Of a stretch of DNA of 64,000 nucleotides, positions 57,124 to 64,000 are shown in pieces. A program made the position numbers and the translations under genes. This stretch comes from Pseudomonas triclosanedens (GTDB lineage Bacteria; Pseudomonadota; Gammaproteobacteria; Pseudomonadales; Pseudomonadaceae), in assembly GCF_026686735.1 (NCBI RefSeq), contig NZ_CP113432.1, forward strand, positions 992,001-1,056,000. Reading direction: 5' to 3'. How positions within the stretch are numbered: position 1 is the stretch's first letter; each line of letters starts with the position of its first letter. The notes under the pieces were generated by a model, which did not search any database, had not been told where the DNA came from, and was given only the letters and a program-made list of their open reading frames with translations.

Positions 57124-57242
57124 GGGCGATCCTGTCCGTGATCACTCCGTTACACCCGCGGAGATCACTCGTGTTTTTTAAGCACATATAGCAATCGGAC
57201 ACTTCCTCTGCAAAGCAGAGAAAAACTTTTTGGATCAGAGGG

Positions 57243-57270
57243 TTGACAGGTGAATCCGTATCCGTAAAAT
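57243..57270 (+). promoter_or_regulatory. Sigma70 promoter of the tRNA operon
   Basis: TTGACA-N16-TAAAAT followed at once by GGCGCGCC, a GC-rich discriminator typical of stringently controlled stable-RNA promoters. Confidence 0.85.
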
Positions 57271-57336
57271 GGCGCGCCTCTGATACGGGAAACCAGCAAC
57301 GCTGGAACTTGTAGAGGAGATTGGAAGGCTCGTCGT

Positions 57337-57412
57337 TCCGCGATAGCTCAGTCGGTAGAGCAAATGACTGTTAATCATTGGGTCCCTGGTTCGAGTCCAG
57401 GTCGCGGAGCCA
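57337..57412 (+). tRNA. tRNA-Asn (GTT)
   Basis: A 76-nt cloverleaf. Acceptor TCCGCGA pairs TCGCGGA, the anticodon loop is CTGTTAA with GTT, the T-loop is TTCGAGT, and CCA is encoded. It is the first of three tRNAs in one transcript. Confidence 0.97.
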
Positions 57413-57421
57413 ACTTCCAAG

Positions 57422-57498
57422 CGGGGTATAGCGCAGTCCGGTAGCGCGCCTGCTTTGGGAGCAGGATGTCGGGAGTTCGAATCTCTCTACCCCGACCA
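57422..57498 (+). tRNA. tRNA-Pro (TGG)
   Basis: A 77-nt cloverleaf. Acceptor CGGGGTA pairs TACCCCG, the anticodon loop is TTTGGGA with TGG, the T-loop is TTCGAAT, and CCA is encoded. It lies 9 nt after tRNA-Asn. Confidence 0.97.
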
Positions 57499-57504
57499 AA
57501 ATCT

Positions 57505-57580
57505 GGGTCGTTAGCTCAGTCGGTAGAGCAGTTGGCTTTTAACCAATTGGTCGTAGGTTCGAATCCTACACGACCCACCA
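57505..57580 (+). tRNA. tRNA-Lys (TTT)
   Basis: A 76-nt cloverleaf. Acceptor GGGTCGT pairs ACGACCC, the anticodon loop is CTTTTAA with TTT, the T-loop is TTCGAAT, and CCA is encoded. It is last in the array. Confidence 0.97.
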
Positions 57581-57603
57581 TATTCGGCTCCTTCGGGAGC
57601 TAA

Positions 57604-57648
57604 GAAAAAGCCCGCTGGCCTCGTTGAGGTGGCGGGCTTTTTCTTTTC
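57604..57648 (+). terminator. Terminator of the tRNA operon
   Basis: GAAAAAGCCCGC and GCGGGCTTTTTC form a 12-bp stem around a 16-nt loop that itself contains GCCTC/GAGGT, followed by TTTTCC. Confidence 0.88.
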
Positions 57649-58523
57649 CTGCTTGCTGGGATCTCCTGGGTTCCGGGGCTTTTTCTCCCATCCTTCCCGT
57701 TCTTTTTCGTGCCCTGCGGCCTTGGCCGAGCAGGCACGTTCGTCACAATTTGAACCATATCGTTTCTTGCAAAAGCCAAGATGCGTCGATCTGTCGCAGG
57801 TTGCGCAGGGTGCTTTCGAGCGTTTTTGAGCAGCTCTTGATCGGCGTCATGGCAGGCTAATTGCCTGCTATGAAACGTCTTCTCGCCCGCCCTCTGATCC
57901 CACTCCGAAACCCGCGCCGTTCACGCATTTGACACAGTTCTGCGATAGGCGAGAGGCGAGCCGATGCGCTCCCGCAAGTCCTTGTGTGAAATAGGGGAAT
58001 TGGTCGTTTTTTGAGCGCTTTGCGCGGCGACTGTTTCCTGCATCGAGAAAATATCTTGTTAAAAATGAAACGGCAGGGCCTTGTCAGGCATTTCTGAAAT
58101 GCTTTGTAATATCTGCCGCCCATTTCTTACCCCAAAATCGCTGAGTCGCACTGATGCAGATCATTGCCAGTGTTCACCCTTCGGTGCAGCGGCATAACAA
58201 CAGGGGACTGCCATCGGTGGGCTCCTGTCATACGACGAGGCGGGCAATCCCCTCGTGCATCCGGTGTGCGACGCGCGCGCTCCATTGAGCCGCCAGTCCA
58301 GACACCACACGCTGAATAACACGGAACGAATCAGCTGACGAAATCGGTTTCGCATCGCGAAGACCGGGCGGTCTCCCTTTGCCTGGAATTCCTGCGACCG
58401 CATTCGTGAATCCATGACAGCCCTGGCAGGCGACCTGGAACAGTCGCGGGTAGCGAGTCGTCGAGCGATGCGTGGCGAAGGCTCATGGGCGGTGAAGCGA
58501 TTTTCATCCACTAAGGCCGCAAG
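57649..58523 (+). other. Long non-coding region upstream of cyoA
   Basis: About 875 nt without a convincing gene; the short open frames lack coding character and ribosome binding sites. A hairpin GGCAGGC/GCCTGCT-type repeat is at 57852-57870. TTGATCGGCGTCAT at 57838-57851 is a weak ANR-like match. A possible promoter (TTGTCA at 58081, TGTAAT at 58105, 18 bp apart) has a perfect inverted repeat GCATTT-CTG-AAATGC (58088-58102) between its elements, leaving a leader of about 400 nt before cyoA. Another short AT-rich stretch is near 58050. Confidence 0.5.
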
Positions 58524-59489
58524 ATGAAAAAAGAGCAGTACACAGGAATTTTGAAGAGACTTGCGTGGCTGCCGATGCTGATGCTCGGTGGTTGCAATAT
58601 GGCGTTGTTCGACCCGAAGGGGCAGGTCGGCGCCGACGAGAAGTCCCTGATCATCACGGCAACCCTGCTGATGCTGATCGTGGTGGTGCCGGTCATTCTC
58701 ATGACTCTTGGTTTTGCCTGGAAATACCGGGCGTCGAACACCAAGGCTACCTACATGCCCGACTGGTCTCACTCGACCAGGATCGAGCTGGTGGTGTGGC
58801 TGGTTCCCTGCCTGATCATCGCCGTGCTCGGCTGGATCACCTGGGAAAGCACCCACAAGCTCGACCCGTATCGTCCGCTGGACTCCGAGGTCAAGCCGGT
58901 GACCATCCAGGCTATCTCGCTGGATTGGAAGTGGCTGTTCATCTATCCGGAACAGGGCATCGCCACCGTCAACGAAATCGCCTTCCCGAAAGACACCCCG
59001 GTGAACTTCCAGATCACCTCGGATTCGGTGATGAACTCCTTCTTCATCCCGCAACTGGGCAGCCAGATCTACTCGATGGCCGGGATGCTGACCAAGCTGC
59101 ACCTGATCGCCAACGAAGAAGGCGTCTTCGACGGCATCTCCGCGAACTACAGCGGCGGCGGCTTCTCGGGCATGAAGTTCAAGGCTATCTCCACTTCCGA
59201 GCAGGGCTTCCAGGATTGGGTCGCGAAGGTCAAGGCCTCGCCGCAGACCCTGAATCTGGATCAGTACCCCGAGCTGGTGAAGCCGACCGAAAACGTCCCG
59301 GCAACCTACTTCTCGACCGTCAGCCCCGAGCTGTTCTCGCATGTTCTCACCAAGTGGGAGCACGCGGGCCACGCGATGGCCAAGGCCGAGCACGCCGAGG
59401 GCGGGCATGAAGAGGCCGCGATGGCGGGCCACGACATGCACGACATGCAAGGCATGCAGGGCATGCAAATGAATCCGAGCCAGGAGTAA
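58524..59489 (+). CDS. cyoA: Cytochrome bo3 ubiquinol oxidase subunit II
   Basis: A 321-residue lipoprotein subunit. The signal ends at lipobox LGGC (mature Cys 24). Two membrane helices follow (about 43-68 and 88-107), then the periplasmic cupredoxin domain starting near 125 (ISLDWKWLFIYPEQG). The CuA cysteines of cytochrome c oxidases are absent, as expected for a quinol oxidase. The C-terminal 30 residues are rich in His and Met (HDMHDMQGMQGMQM), which is unusual and could bind copper. It opens cyoABCDE. Confidence 0.96.
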   Translation: MKKEQYTGILKRLAWLPMLMLGGCNMALFDPKGQVGADEKSLIITATLLMLIVVVPVILMTLGFAWKYRASNTKATYMPDWSHSTRIELVVWLVPCLIIAVLGWITWESTHKLDPYRPLDSEVKPVTIQAISLDWKWLFIYPEQGIATVNEIAFPKDTPVNFQITSDSVMNSFFIPQLGSQIYSMAGMLTKLHLIANEEGVFDGISANYSGGGFSGMKFKAISTSEQGFQDWVAKVKASPQTLNLDQYPELVKPTENVPATYFSTVSPELFSHVLTKWEHAGHAMAKAEHAEGGHEEAAMAGHDMHDMQGMQGMQMNPSQE

Positions 59490-59495
59490 CCACAG

Positions 59496-61475
59496 ATGTT
59501 CGGGAAACTGACACTGTCGGCCGTGCCGTACCACGAGCCGATCATCGTCATCACGCTGGCCGTCGTCGCCCTGCTGGGCCTCGGCGTGGTTGGCGCGATC
59601 ACCTATTACCGCAAGTGGACCTATCTGTGGACCGAATGGCTGACTTCCATCGACCACAAGAAGATCGGCGTGATGTACATCATCGTCGCCCTGATCATGC
59701 TTCTGCGCGGCTTCGCCGACGCCATCATGATGCGCGGCCAGCTCGCGCTGGCTGAAGGCGCCAACCACGGCTACCTGCCGCCGGAACACTACGACCAGAT
59801 ATTCACCGCTCACGGCGTGATCATGATCATCTTCATGGCCATGCCCTTCATGACCGGCCTGATGAACCTGGCCGTGCCGCTGCAGATCGGCGCGCGCGAC
59901 GTGGCGTTCCCCTTCCTGAACTCGCTGAGCTTCTGGCTGCTGGTCGTCAGCGCAATGCTGGTGAACGTCTCGCTGGGCCTGGGCGAATTCGCCCGTACCG
60001 GCTGGGTCGCCTATCCGCCGCTGTCCGAGCTGGCCTACAGCCCCGGCGTGGGGGTGGACTACTACATCTGGGCGCTACAGATATCGGGGATGGGTACCTT
60101 GCTCACGGGTATCAACTTCCTGGTAACCGTGTTCAAGATGCGTACCCCCGGCATGAAGCTGATGCAGATGCCGATCTTCACCTGGACCTGCACCTTCGCC
60201 AACATCCTGATCGTTGCGTCGTTCCCGATCCTGACCGCAGCGCTGGGCCTGCTGTCGCTGGACCGCTACTTCGACATGCACTTCTTCACTAACGAGCTGG
60301 GCGGCAACGCCATGATGTACATCAACCTCTTCTGGGCCTGGGGCCATCCTGAGGTGTACATCCTGATCCTGCCGGCGTTCGGTATCTTCTCCGAAGTCAC
60401 CGCCACCTTCGCCGGCAAGCGTATGTTCGGCTACACCTCGATGGTGTGGGCGAGCGCCGCGATTACCTTCCTCGGCTTCACCGTTTGGCTGCACCACTTC
60501 TTCACGATGGGTTCGGGCGGAGACGTCAACGGCTTCTTCGGCGTTGCGACCATGCTGATTTCCATCCCGACCGGCGTGAAGCTGTTCAACTGGCTGTTCA
60601 CCATCTACCGTGGCCGCCTGCGCTTCACCACGCCGATCCTGTGGACCCTGGGCTTCATCGTCACCTTCACCATCGGTGGCATGACCGGCGTTCTGCTGGC
60701 CATCCCGGGCGCTGATTACCTGCTGCACAACAGCCTGTTCCTGATCGCCCACTTCCATAACACCATCATCGGTGGTGCGGTGTTCGGCTACCTGGCCGGC
60801 TTCGTCTTCTGGTTCCCGAAAGCCTTCGGCTTCACCCTGGACGAGAAGTGGGGCAAGCGTTCCTTCTGGTGCTGGCTGGTCGGCTTCTACATGGCCTTCA
60901 TGCCGCTGTACATCCTCGGCTTCATGGGCATGACCCGTCGCCTGAACCACTACGACAACCCAATGTGGAAGCCGTACCTGGTGGTGGCCTTCTTCGGTGC
61001 CGTGCTGATCTTCCTGGGCATCGCCTGCCAACTGATCCAACTGTTCGTCTCGATCAAGAACCGCAAGCAACTGGCCGATGTGACCGGCGATCCGTGGGGC
61101 GGTCGTACCCTTGAGTGGTCCACTTCTTCGCCGCCGCCGTACTACAACTTCGCCGAGCTGCCGCACGTCAACGACATCGATGCGTTCCACGACATGAAGC
61201 AGACCGGTACCGCGTACCGCAAGCTGCCGGCCTATGCACCGATCCATATGCCGAAGAACACCGCCGCTGGCTTCTCCATCGCGCTGTTCGCCTTCATCTT
61301 CGGCTTCGCCGCCATCTGGCACATCTGGTGGCTGGTGGGGGTCGGCTTCGTCGGCATGATCGCCTCGGTCATCGTGCGCAGCTACGTCACCGACCTGGAC
61401 TACTACGTCCAGCCGGATGAAATCGAGCGCATCGAAAACGCCAACTTCCAGAAACTCGCCACTGCGCAGGTATAA
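59496..61475 (+). CDS. cyoB: Cytochrome bo3 ubiquinol oxidase subunit I
   Basis: A 659-residue catalytic subunit with about 15 membrane helices that reduces oxygen to water and pumps protons. Heme and copper ligands are in place: His 106 in AHGVIM, WGHPEVY with His 284 and Tyr 288 at the CuB site, VWLHHFF (near 333-334), and IAHFHN (near 419-421). Numbering equals the E. coli enzyme (663 aa). It starts 6 nt after cyoA. Heme o is supplied by CyoE. Confidence 0.98.
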   Translation: MFGKLTLSAVPYHEPIIVITLAVVALLGLGVVGAITYYRKWTYLWTEWLTSIDHKKIGVMYIIVALIMLLRGFADAIMMRGQLALAEGANHGYLPPEHYDQIFTAHGVIMIIFMAMPFMTGLMNLAVPLQIGARDVAFPFLNSLSFWLLVVSAMLVNVSLGLGEFARTGWVAYPPLSELAYSPGVGVDYYIWALQISGMGTLLTGINFLVTVFKMRTPGMKLMQMPIFTWTCTFANILIVASFPILTAALGLLSLDRYFDMHFFTNELGGNAMMYINLFWAWGHPEVYILILPAFGIFSEVTATFAGKRMFGYTSMVWASAAITFLGFTVWLHHFFTMGSGGDVNGFFGVATMLISIPTGVKLFNWLFTIYRGRLRFTTPILWTLGFIVTFTIGGMTGVLLAIPGADYLLHNSLFLIAHFHNTIIGGAVFGYLAGFVFWFPKAFGFTLDEKWGKRSFWCWLVGFYMAFMPLYILGFMGMTRRLNHYDNPMWKPYLVVAFFGAVLIFLGIACQLIQLFVSIKNRKQLADVTGDPWGGRTLEWSTSSPPPYYNFAELPHVNDIDAFHDMKQTGTAYRKLPAYAPIHMPKNTAAGFSIALFAFIFGFAAIWHIWWLVGVGFVGMIASVIVRSYVTDLDYYVQPDEIERIENANFQKLATAQV

Positions 61476-61478
61476 GCC

Positions 61479-62108
61479 ATGTCTACGGCAGTACTGAATC
61501 AACACCTGGTCGATACGCACGAAGCGGCGCACGACCATGACCACGCCCATGACAGCGGCGGCATGACGGTCTTCGGCTTCTGGCTGTACCTGATGACCGA
61601 CTGCATCCTGTTCGCCAGCGTCTTCGCCACCTACGCCGTGCTGGTCAACCACACGGCCGGCGGCCCGAGCGGCAAGGACATCTTCGAGCTGCCCTACGTG
61701 GCCGTCGAAACCGCGATCCTGCTGATCTCCTCCTGCACCTACGGCCTGGCCATGCTGGCCGCGCACAAGGGCGCAAAGGGCAAGGCCATCGCCTGGCTGG
61801 GCGTGACCTTCCTGTGCGGCGCCGCGTTCATCGGCATGGAGCTCAACGAGTTCCATCACCTGATCGTCGAAGGCTTCGGCCCGAGCCGCAGCGCCTTCCT
61901 GTCGTCCTTCTTCACCCTGGTCGGCATGCACGGCCTGCACGTGAGTGCCGGCCTGCTGTGGATGCTGGTACTTATGGCGCAGATCGGCACCCGTGGCCTG
62001 ACCGCGCAGAACAACACCCGCATGATGTGCCTGAGCCTGTTCTGGCACTTCCTGGACATCGTCTGGATCTGCGTATTCACCGTCGTCTACCTGATGGGGG
62101 CTCTGTAA
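61479..62108 (+). CDS. cyoC: Cytochrome bo3 ubiquinol oxidase subunit III
   Basis: A 209-residue membrane subunit with five helices (E. coli CyoC 204 aa). The N-terminus is histidine/aspartate-rich ([15 protein letters not shown]). The body has the COX3 motif [10 protein letters not shown] near residue 123 and [15 protein letters not shown] near 147. It starts 3 nt after cyoB and its stop overlaps the cyoD start codon by one base. Confidence 0.97.
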   Translation: MSTAVLNQHLVDTHEAAHDHDHAHDSGGMTVFGFWLYLMTDCILFASVFATYAVLVNHTAGGPSGKDIFELPYVAVETAILLISSCTYGLAMLAAHKGAKGKAIAWLGVTFLCGAAFIGMELNEFHHLIVEGFGPSRSAFLSSFFTLVGMHGLHVSAGLLWMLVLMAQIGTRGLTAQNNTRMMCLSLFWHFLDIVWICVFTVVYLMGAL

Positions 62109-62470
62109 TGACCGCTGCTGCACATCATCACGGCTCCCACGGCGCCGGCCACGACAACCACGGCGCCGGTCACGGCAGTCTGGGCTCGTATGCCATCGGC
62201 TTCGTGCTCTCGGTGATCCTGACCGCGATCCCGTTCTACATGGTCATCGACGGTGGCTTCTCGCGTCACGCCACCCTGCTGACCATGGTGATTCTTGGCC
62301 TGGTTCAGGTCGTCGTGCACCTGATCTGCTTCCTGCACATGAACTTCTCCTCGGAAGGTCGCTGGAACGTGATGGCGTTCATCTTCACCGCCATCATCAT
62401 CCTGCTGGTGGTCGGTCTGTCGCTGTGGATCATCTTCACCGCCGACGCCCTGATGATGCCGATGCCCTGA
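62108..62470 (+). CDS. cyoD: Cytochrome bo3 ubiquinol oxidase subunit IV
   Basis: A 120-residue subunit with three membrane helices. The N-terminus is histidine/glycine-rich ([20 protein letters not shown], residues 3-22). The [17 protein letters not shown] segment is family-typical. ATG 62108 shares a base with the cyoC stop (TAATG), so translation is coupled; the longer open frame from 61814 lies inside cyoC and was rejected. Confidence 0.96.
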   Translation: MTAAAHHHGSHGAGHDNHGAGHGSLGSYAIGFVLSVILTAIPFYMVIDGGFSRHATLLTMVILGLVQVVVHLICFLHMNFSSEGRWNVMAFIFTAIIILLVVGLSLWIIFTADALMMPMP

Positions 62471-62481
62471 GGGCCGATGCC

Positions 62482-63369
62482 GTGAAACTCAAGCGTTATC
62501 TCCTGGTGGCCAAGCCGGGCATCATCTTCGGCAACCTGATCGCGGTGGCGGGGGGATACTTCCTCGCCGCTCGCGGCAGCGTTGACCCGATGCTGCTGCT
62601 AGCCACCGTGATCGGCCTGTCCCTGGTCGTTGCCAGTGGTTGTGTATTCAACAACTGCATCGACCGCGACATCGATCGCTTCATGGAGCGAACCCGCAGC
62701 CGTGTCACCGTGACCGGGCAGATCTCGCTGAAGGCCGCGCTGGCCCACGGCGTGGTTCTCGGCGTGGCAGGCTTCGGCCTGCTGGCGTGGAAGACCAACG
62801 TGCAGGCGACTCTGCTCGCCGCCTTCGGCTTCTTTGTCTACGTCGTGCTCTACAGCCTCTGGCTCAAGCGCAGTTCGGTCTACGGCACGCTGATCGGCAG
62901 TCTCTCCGGAGCCATGCCGCCAGTGGTGGGCTACTGCGCCGCCAGCGGTCACTTCGACATGGGCGCGGCGGTGCTGCTGCTGATCTTCTGCCTCTGGCAG
63001 ATGCCGCACAGCTACGCCATCGCGATCTTCCGCCTCAACGACTACCGCGCCGCCGGGATTCCCGTGCTGCCGGTGGAGCGGGGCATCGAAGCGACCAAGA
63101 AGCAGATCCTCTACTACGTCGTGGCCTTCGGCCTGGCGACGCTGCTGCTGACAGTGACCGGCTTTGCCGGCTACGGTTACCTGGTGGTGGCGCTGGCGGT
63201 CAGCGCCTGGTGGCTGTTCATCGCGGTGAAAGGCTTCAGTGCTGAAGACGACCGCCGCTGGGCCCGCCAGTTGTTCGCCTTCTCCATCATCGCGATCAGC
63301 GTGCTGAGCCTGATGATGTCCATCGACTTCCAGGCCATCCCGGCCCAGTCGATGCTGGCGGCGCTGTAA
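62482..63369 (+). CDS. cyoE: Protoheme IX farnesyltransferase (heme O synthase)
   Basis: A 295-residue UbiA-family prenyltransferase with seven to nine membrane helices that adds farnesyl to heme B, giving heme O for the bo3 oxidase. The first Asp-rich motif is [15 protein letters not shown] (near residues 55-69) and the second region follows near [14 protein letters not shown]. The start is GTG 62482, matching the conserved [18 protein letters not shown]-terminus; the nearby ATG at 62476 is out of frame. It follows cyoD by 11 nt and ends at a strong terminator. Confidence 0.95.
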   Translation: MKLKRYLLVAKPGIIFGNLIAVAGGYFLAARGSVDPMLLLATVIGLSLVVASGCVFNNCIDRDIDRFMERTRSRVTVTGQISLKAALAHGVVLGVAGFGLLAWKTNVQATLLAAFGFFVYVVLYSLWLKRSSVYGTLIGSLSGAMPPVVGYCAASGHFDMGAAVLLLIFCLWQMPHSYAIAIFRLNDYRAAGIPVLPVERGIEATKKQILYYVVAFGLATLLLTVTGFAGYGYLVVALAVSAWWLFIAVKGFSAEDDRRWARQLFAFSIIAISVLSLMMSIDFQAIPAQSMLAAL

Positions 63370-63385
63370 GGCTGCTCGGCTGCAA

Positions 63386-63417
63386 CGAAAAAGCCGCCCC
63401 TCGGGGCGGCTTTTTTG
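63386..63417 (+). terminator. Terminator of cyoABCDE
   Basis: AAAAAGCCGCCCC and GGGGCGGCTTTTTT form a perfect stem with loop TC, then T residues. Confidence 0.92.
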
Positions 63418-63468
63418 TGCGGGTCTGGCGCGTCGGGAGCGATGGGTATCGCTGCGCTCCACGCCATC

Positions 63469-63939
63469 CTACGTCGTGCCTAGCGGCCCGGCAGTCAGCT
63501 CGGGCCAATGCTGGTAAGGCACCCAGGTCACGCCCTGCCATTTCAACACCGACAACGTCTGCGTCGCCGCCCGCAGCATTTCCCGGCGCGGCTCGCCAAG
63601 GCCGCTGCGGTGCTGATCGCGCAACGTCGGGATCACATGTAGCGTCAACCATTGCCGGATGCTGCGATTTTCCGGGTGGAAGTAGTGAATCAGCGCCGCG
63701 TAAACCGCCGACTCACTGATGAGCAGCTCATCGACGTAATCGCCGCAACCATCGCGCACCCAGGCGCAGCGGAACTGGTCGTCGTCCAGGTTGCGTTCGA
63801 TGCGCTCGGCCAGGTAGGGCGAGCCGATCAGCCGGCCCAGGTCGTGGGCGCAGAACCAGCATTGGTCCTCTAGCAGCACGGCGCGCAGCAGGCGTTTGTG
63901 GCGGATGAATTCGGTGGGGATAAGGAACTCTTCAGGCAT
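63469..63939 (-). CDS. Stand-alone Bro-N domain protein
   Basis: A 156-residue protein with a BRO family N-terminal domain at about residues 10-115: FIRHKRLLRAVLLEDQCWFCAHDLGRLIG, then LISESAVYAALIHYF and a helix ending IPTLR (segments named by their ends). Bro-N domains bind DNA and are common in phage antirepressors, but small chromosomal copies without other phage genes occur in pseudomonads. The short C-terminus lacks the usual antirepressor domain. GGAGG is 7 nt before ATG 63939. It converges on cyoE. No other phage gene is seen. Confidence 0.85.
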   Translation of the reverse strand: MPEEFLIPTEFIRHKRLLRAVLLEDQCWFCAHDLGRLIGSPYLAERIERNLDDDQFRCAWVRDGCGDYVDELLISESAVYAALIHYFHPENRSIRQWLTLHVIPTLRDQHRSGLGEPRREMLRAATQTLSVLKWQGVTWVPYQHWPELTAGPLGTT

Positions 63940-64000
63940 GACGCACCTCCGCGCAGGAGGGGGAAGAGGGCGGGTGCAGCGAAGTGCCTTCGGGATCAAG

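Noticed and set aside
57624..58123. Short open frames (78 and 88 aa) in the gap before cyoA
   Set aside because: Cysteine- and arginine-rich random composition, no ribosome binding site, and one overlaps the tRNA-operon terminator.
58161..59813. 550-aa minus-strand frame opposite the cyoA leader and cyoA
   Set aside because: Covers cyoA in antisense and lacks a start context; the long leader remains non-coding.
60075..62123. 682-aa minus-strand open frame opposite cyoB-cyoC
   Set aside because: Antisense shadow rich in His, Gln and Glu, complementing membrane-protein codons.
63469..64000. Prophage edge suggested by the Bro-N gene
   Set aside because: No integrase, capsid, lysis or repressor gene and no attachment repeats are visible; base composition matches its neighbours.

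Overview
The window is a high-GC chromosomal segment of a Pseudomonas close to the P. aeruginosa group. From memory of PAO1, most of the gene order follows the PA4601 (morA) to PA4542 (clpB) interval: ettA, gdhA, ccpR, the rtc genes, a Lon-like protease, ispB-rplU-rpmA-obg-proB, rpsT, murJ-ribF-ileS-lspA-fkpB-ispH, the minor pilin/PilY1 cluster, thiO, pilSR, bamD, rluD-pgeF and clpB. After clpB the order departs from PAO1: a PilZ/DUF1631 pair, tRNA-Asn/Pro/Lys, a complete cyoABCDE operon and a Bro-N gene. No insertion sequence, prophage or CRISPR array was seen. The species cannot be fixed from this sequence alone.

Layout. 1-9 kb: the 5' part of morA (PAS/GGDEF, running off the left edge), the ribosome-associated ATPase EttA, a small periplasmic coiled-coil protein, NADP-glutamate dehydrogenase, a diheme cytochrome c peroxidase with an ANR-type box, and a small lipoprotein. 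9-15.3 kb: an RNA-repair locus. Here rtcR (CARF domain plus sigma54 activator) diverges from an operon of a structured RNA, rtcB, an unrecognised 192-aa protein, a HEAT-repeat protein and rtcA. 15.3-23.5 kb: DUF4105 and DUF3015 proteins, a DksA-like zinc protein, a Lon-like protease, three small conserved proteins, FklB, and a small gene behind a Fur-type box. 23.6-36.7 kb: housekeeping genes for isoprenoids, ribosome, translation, cell wall and lipoprotein processing. 36.7-48.6 kb: the type IV pilus minor pilin and adhesin genes, thiO and pilSR. 48.7-57.1 kb: bamD, rluD, pgeF, clpB, PilZ and DUF1631 proteins. 57.2-64 kb: tRNAs, cytochrome bo3 oxidase with heme O synthase, and a Bro-N protein.

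The most interesting element is between rtcR and rtcB (13399-13526, minus strand). A canonical sigma54 promoter (13550-13565), with a consensus IHF site behind it, drives an RNA that folds on paper into a circularly permuted tRNA shape. It has a T-arm with a canonical T-loop, an acceptor-like stem closed by a very short loop, and a D-arm with a GG loop. Where the anticodon arm would be, a long bulged helix instead brings the two RNA ends together. This is the architecture of the tRNA-mimicking bacterial Y RNAs (YrlA type), which in Salmonella lie just upstream of rtcBA beside the Ro60 orthologue Rsr. No Rsr/TROVE gene is present here. The operon instead carries a HEAT-repeat protein, and Ro60's TROVE domain is itself a ring of HEAT-like repeats. 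A Y-RNA/RNA-repair system with a replaced protein partner is therefore a testable hypothesis.

Other regulatory sites visible are a sigma32-like promoter for clpB, a GntR-like palindrome before gdhA, an inverted repeat in the long region before cyoA, and several strong intrinsic terminators.
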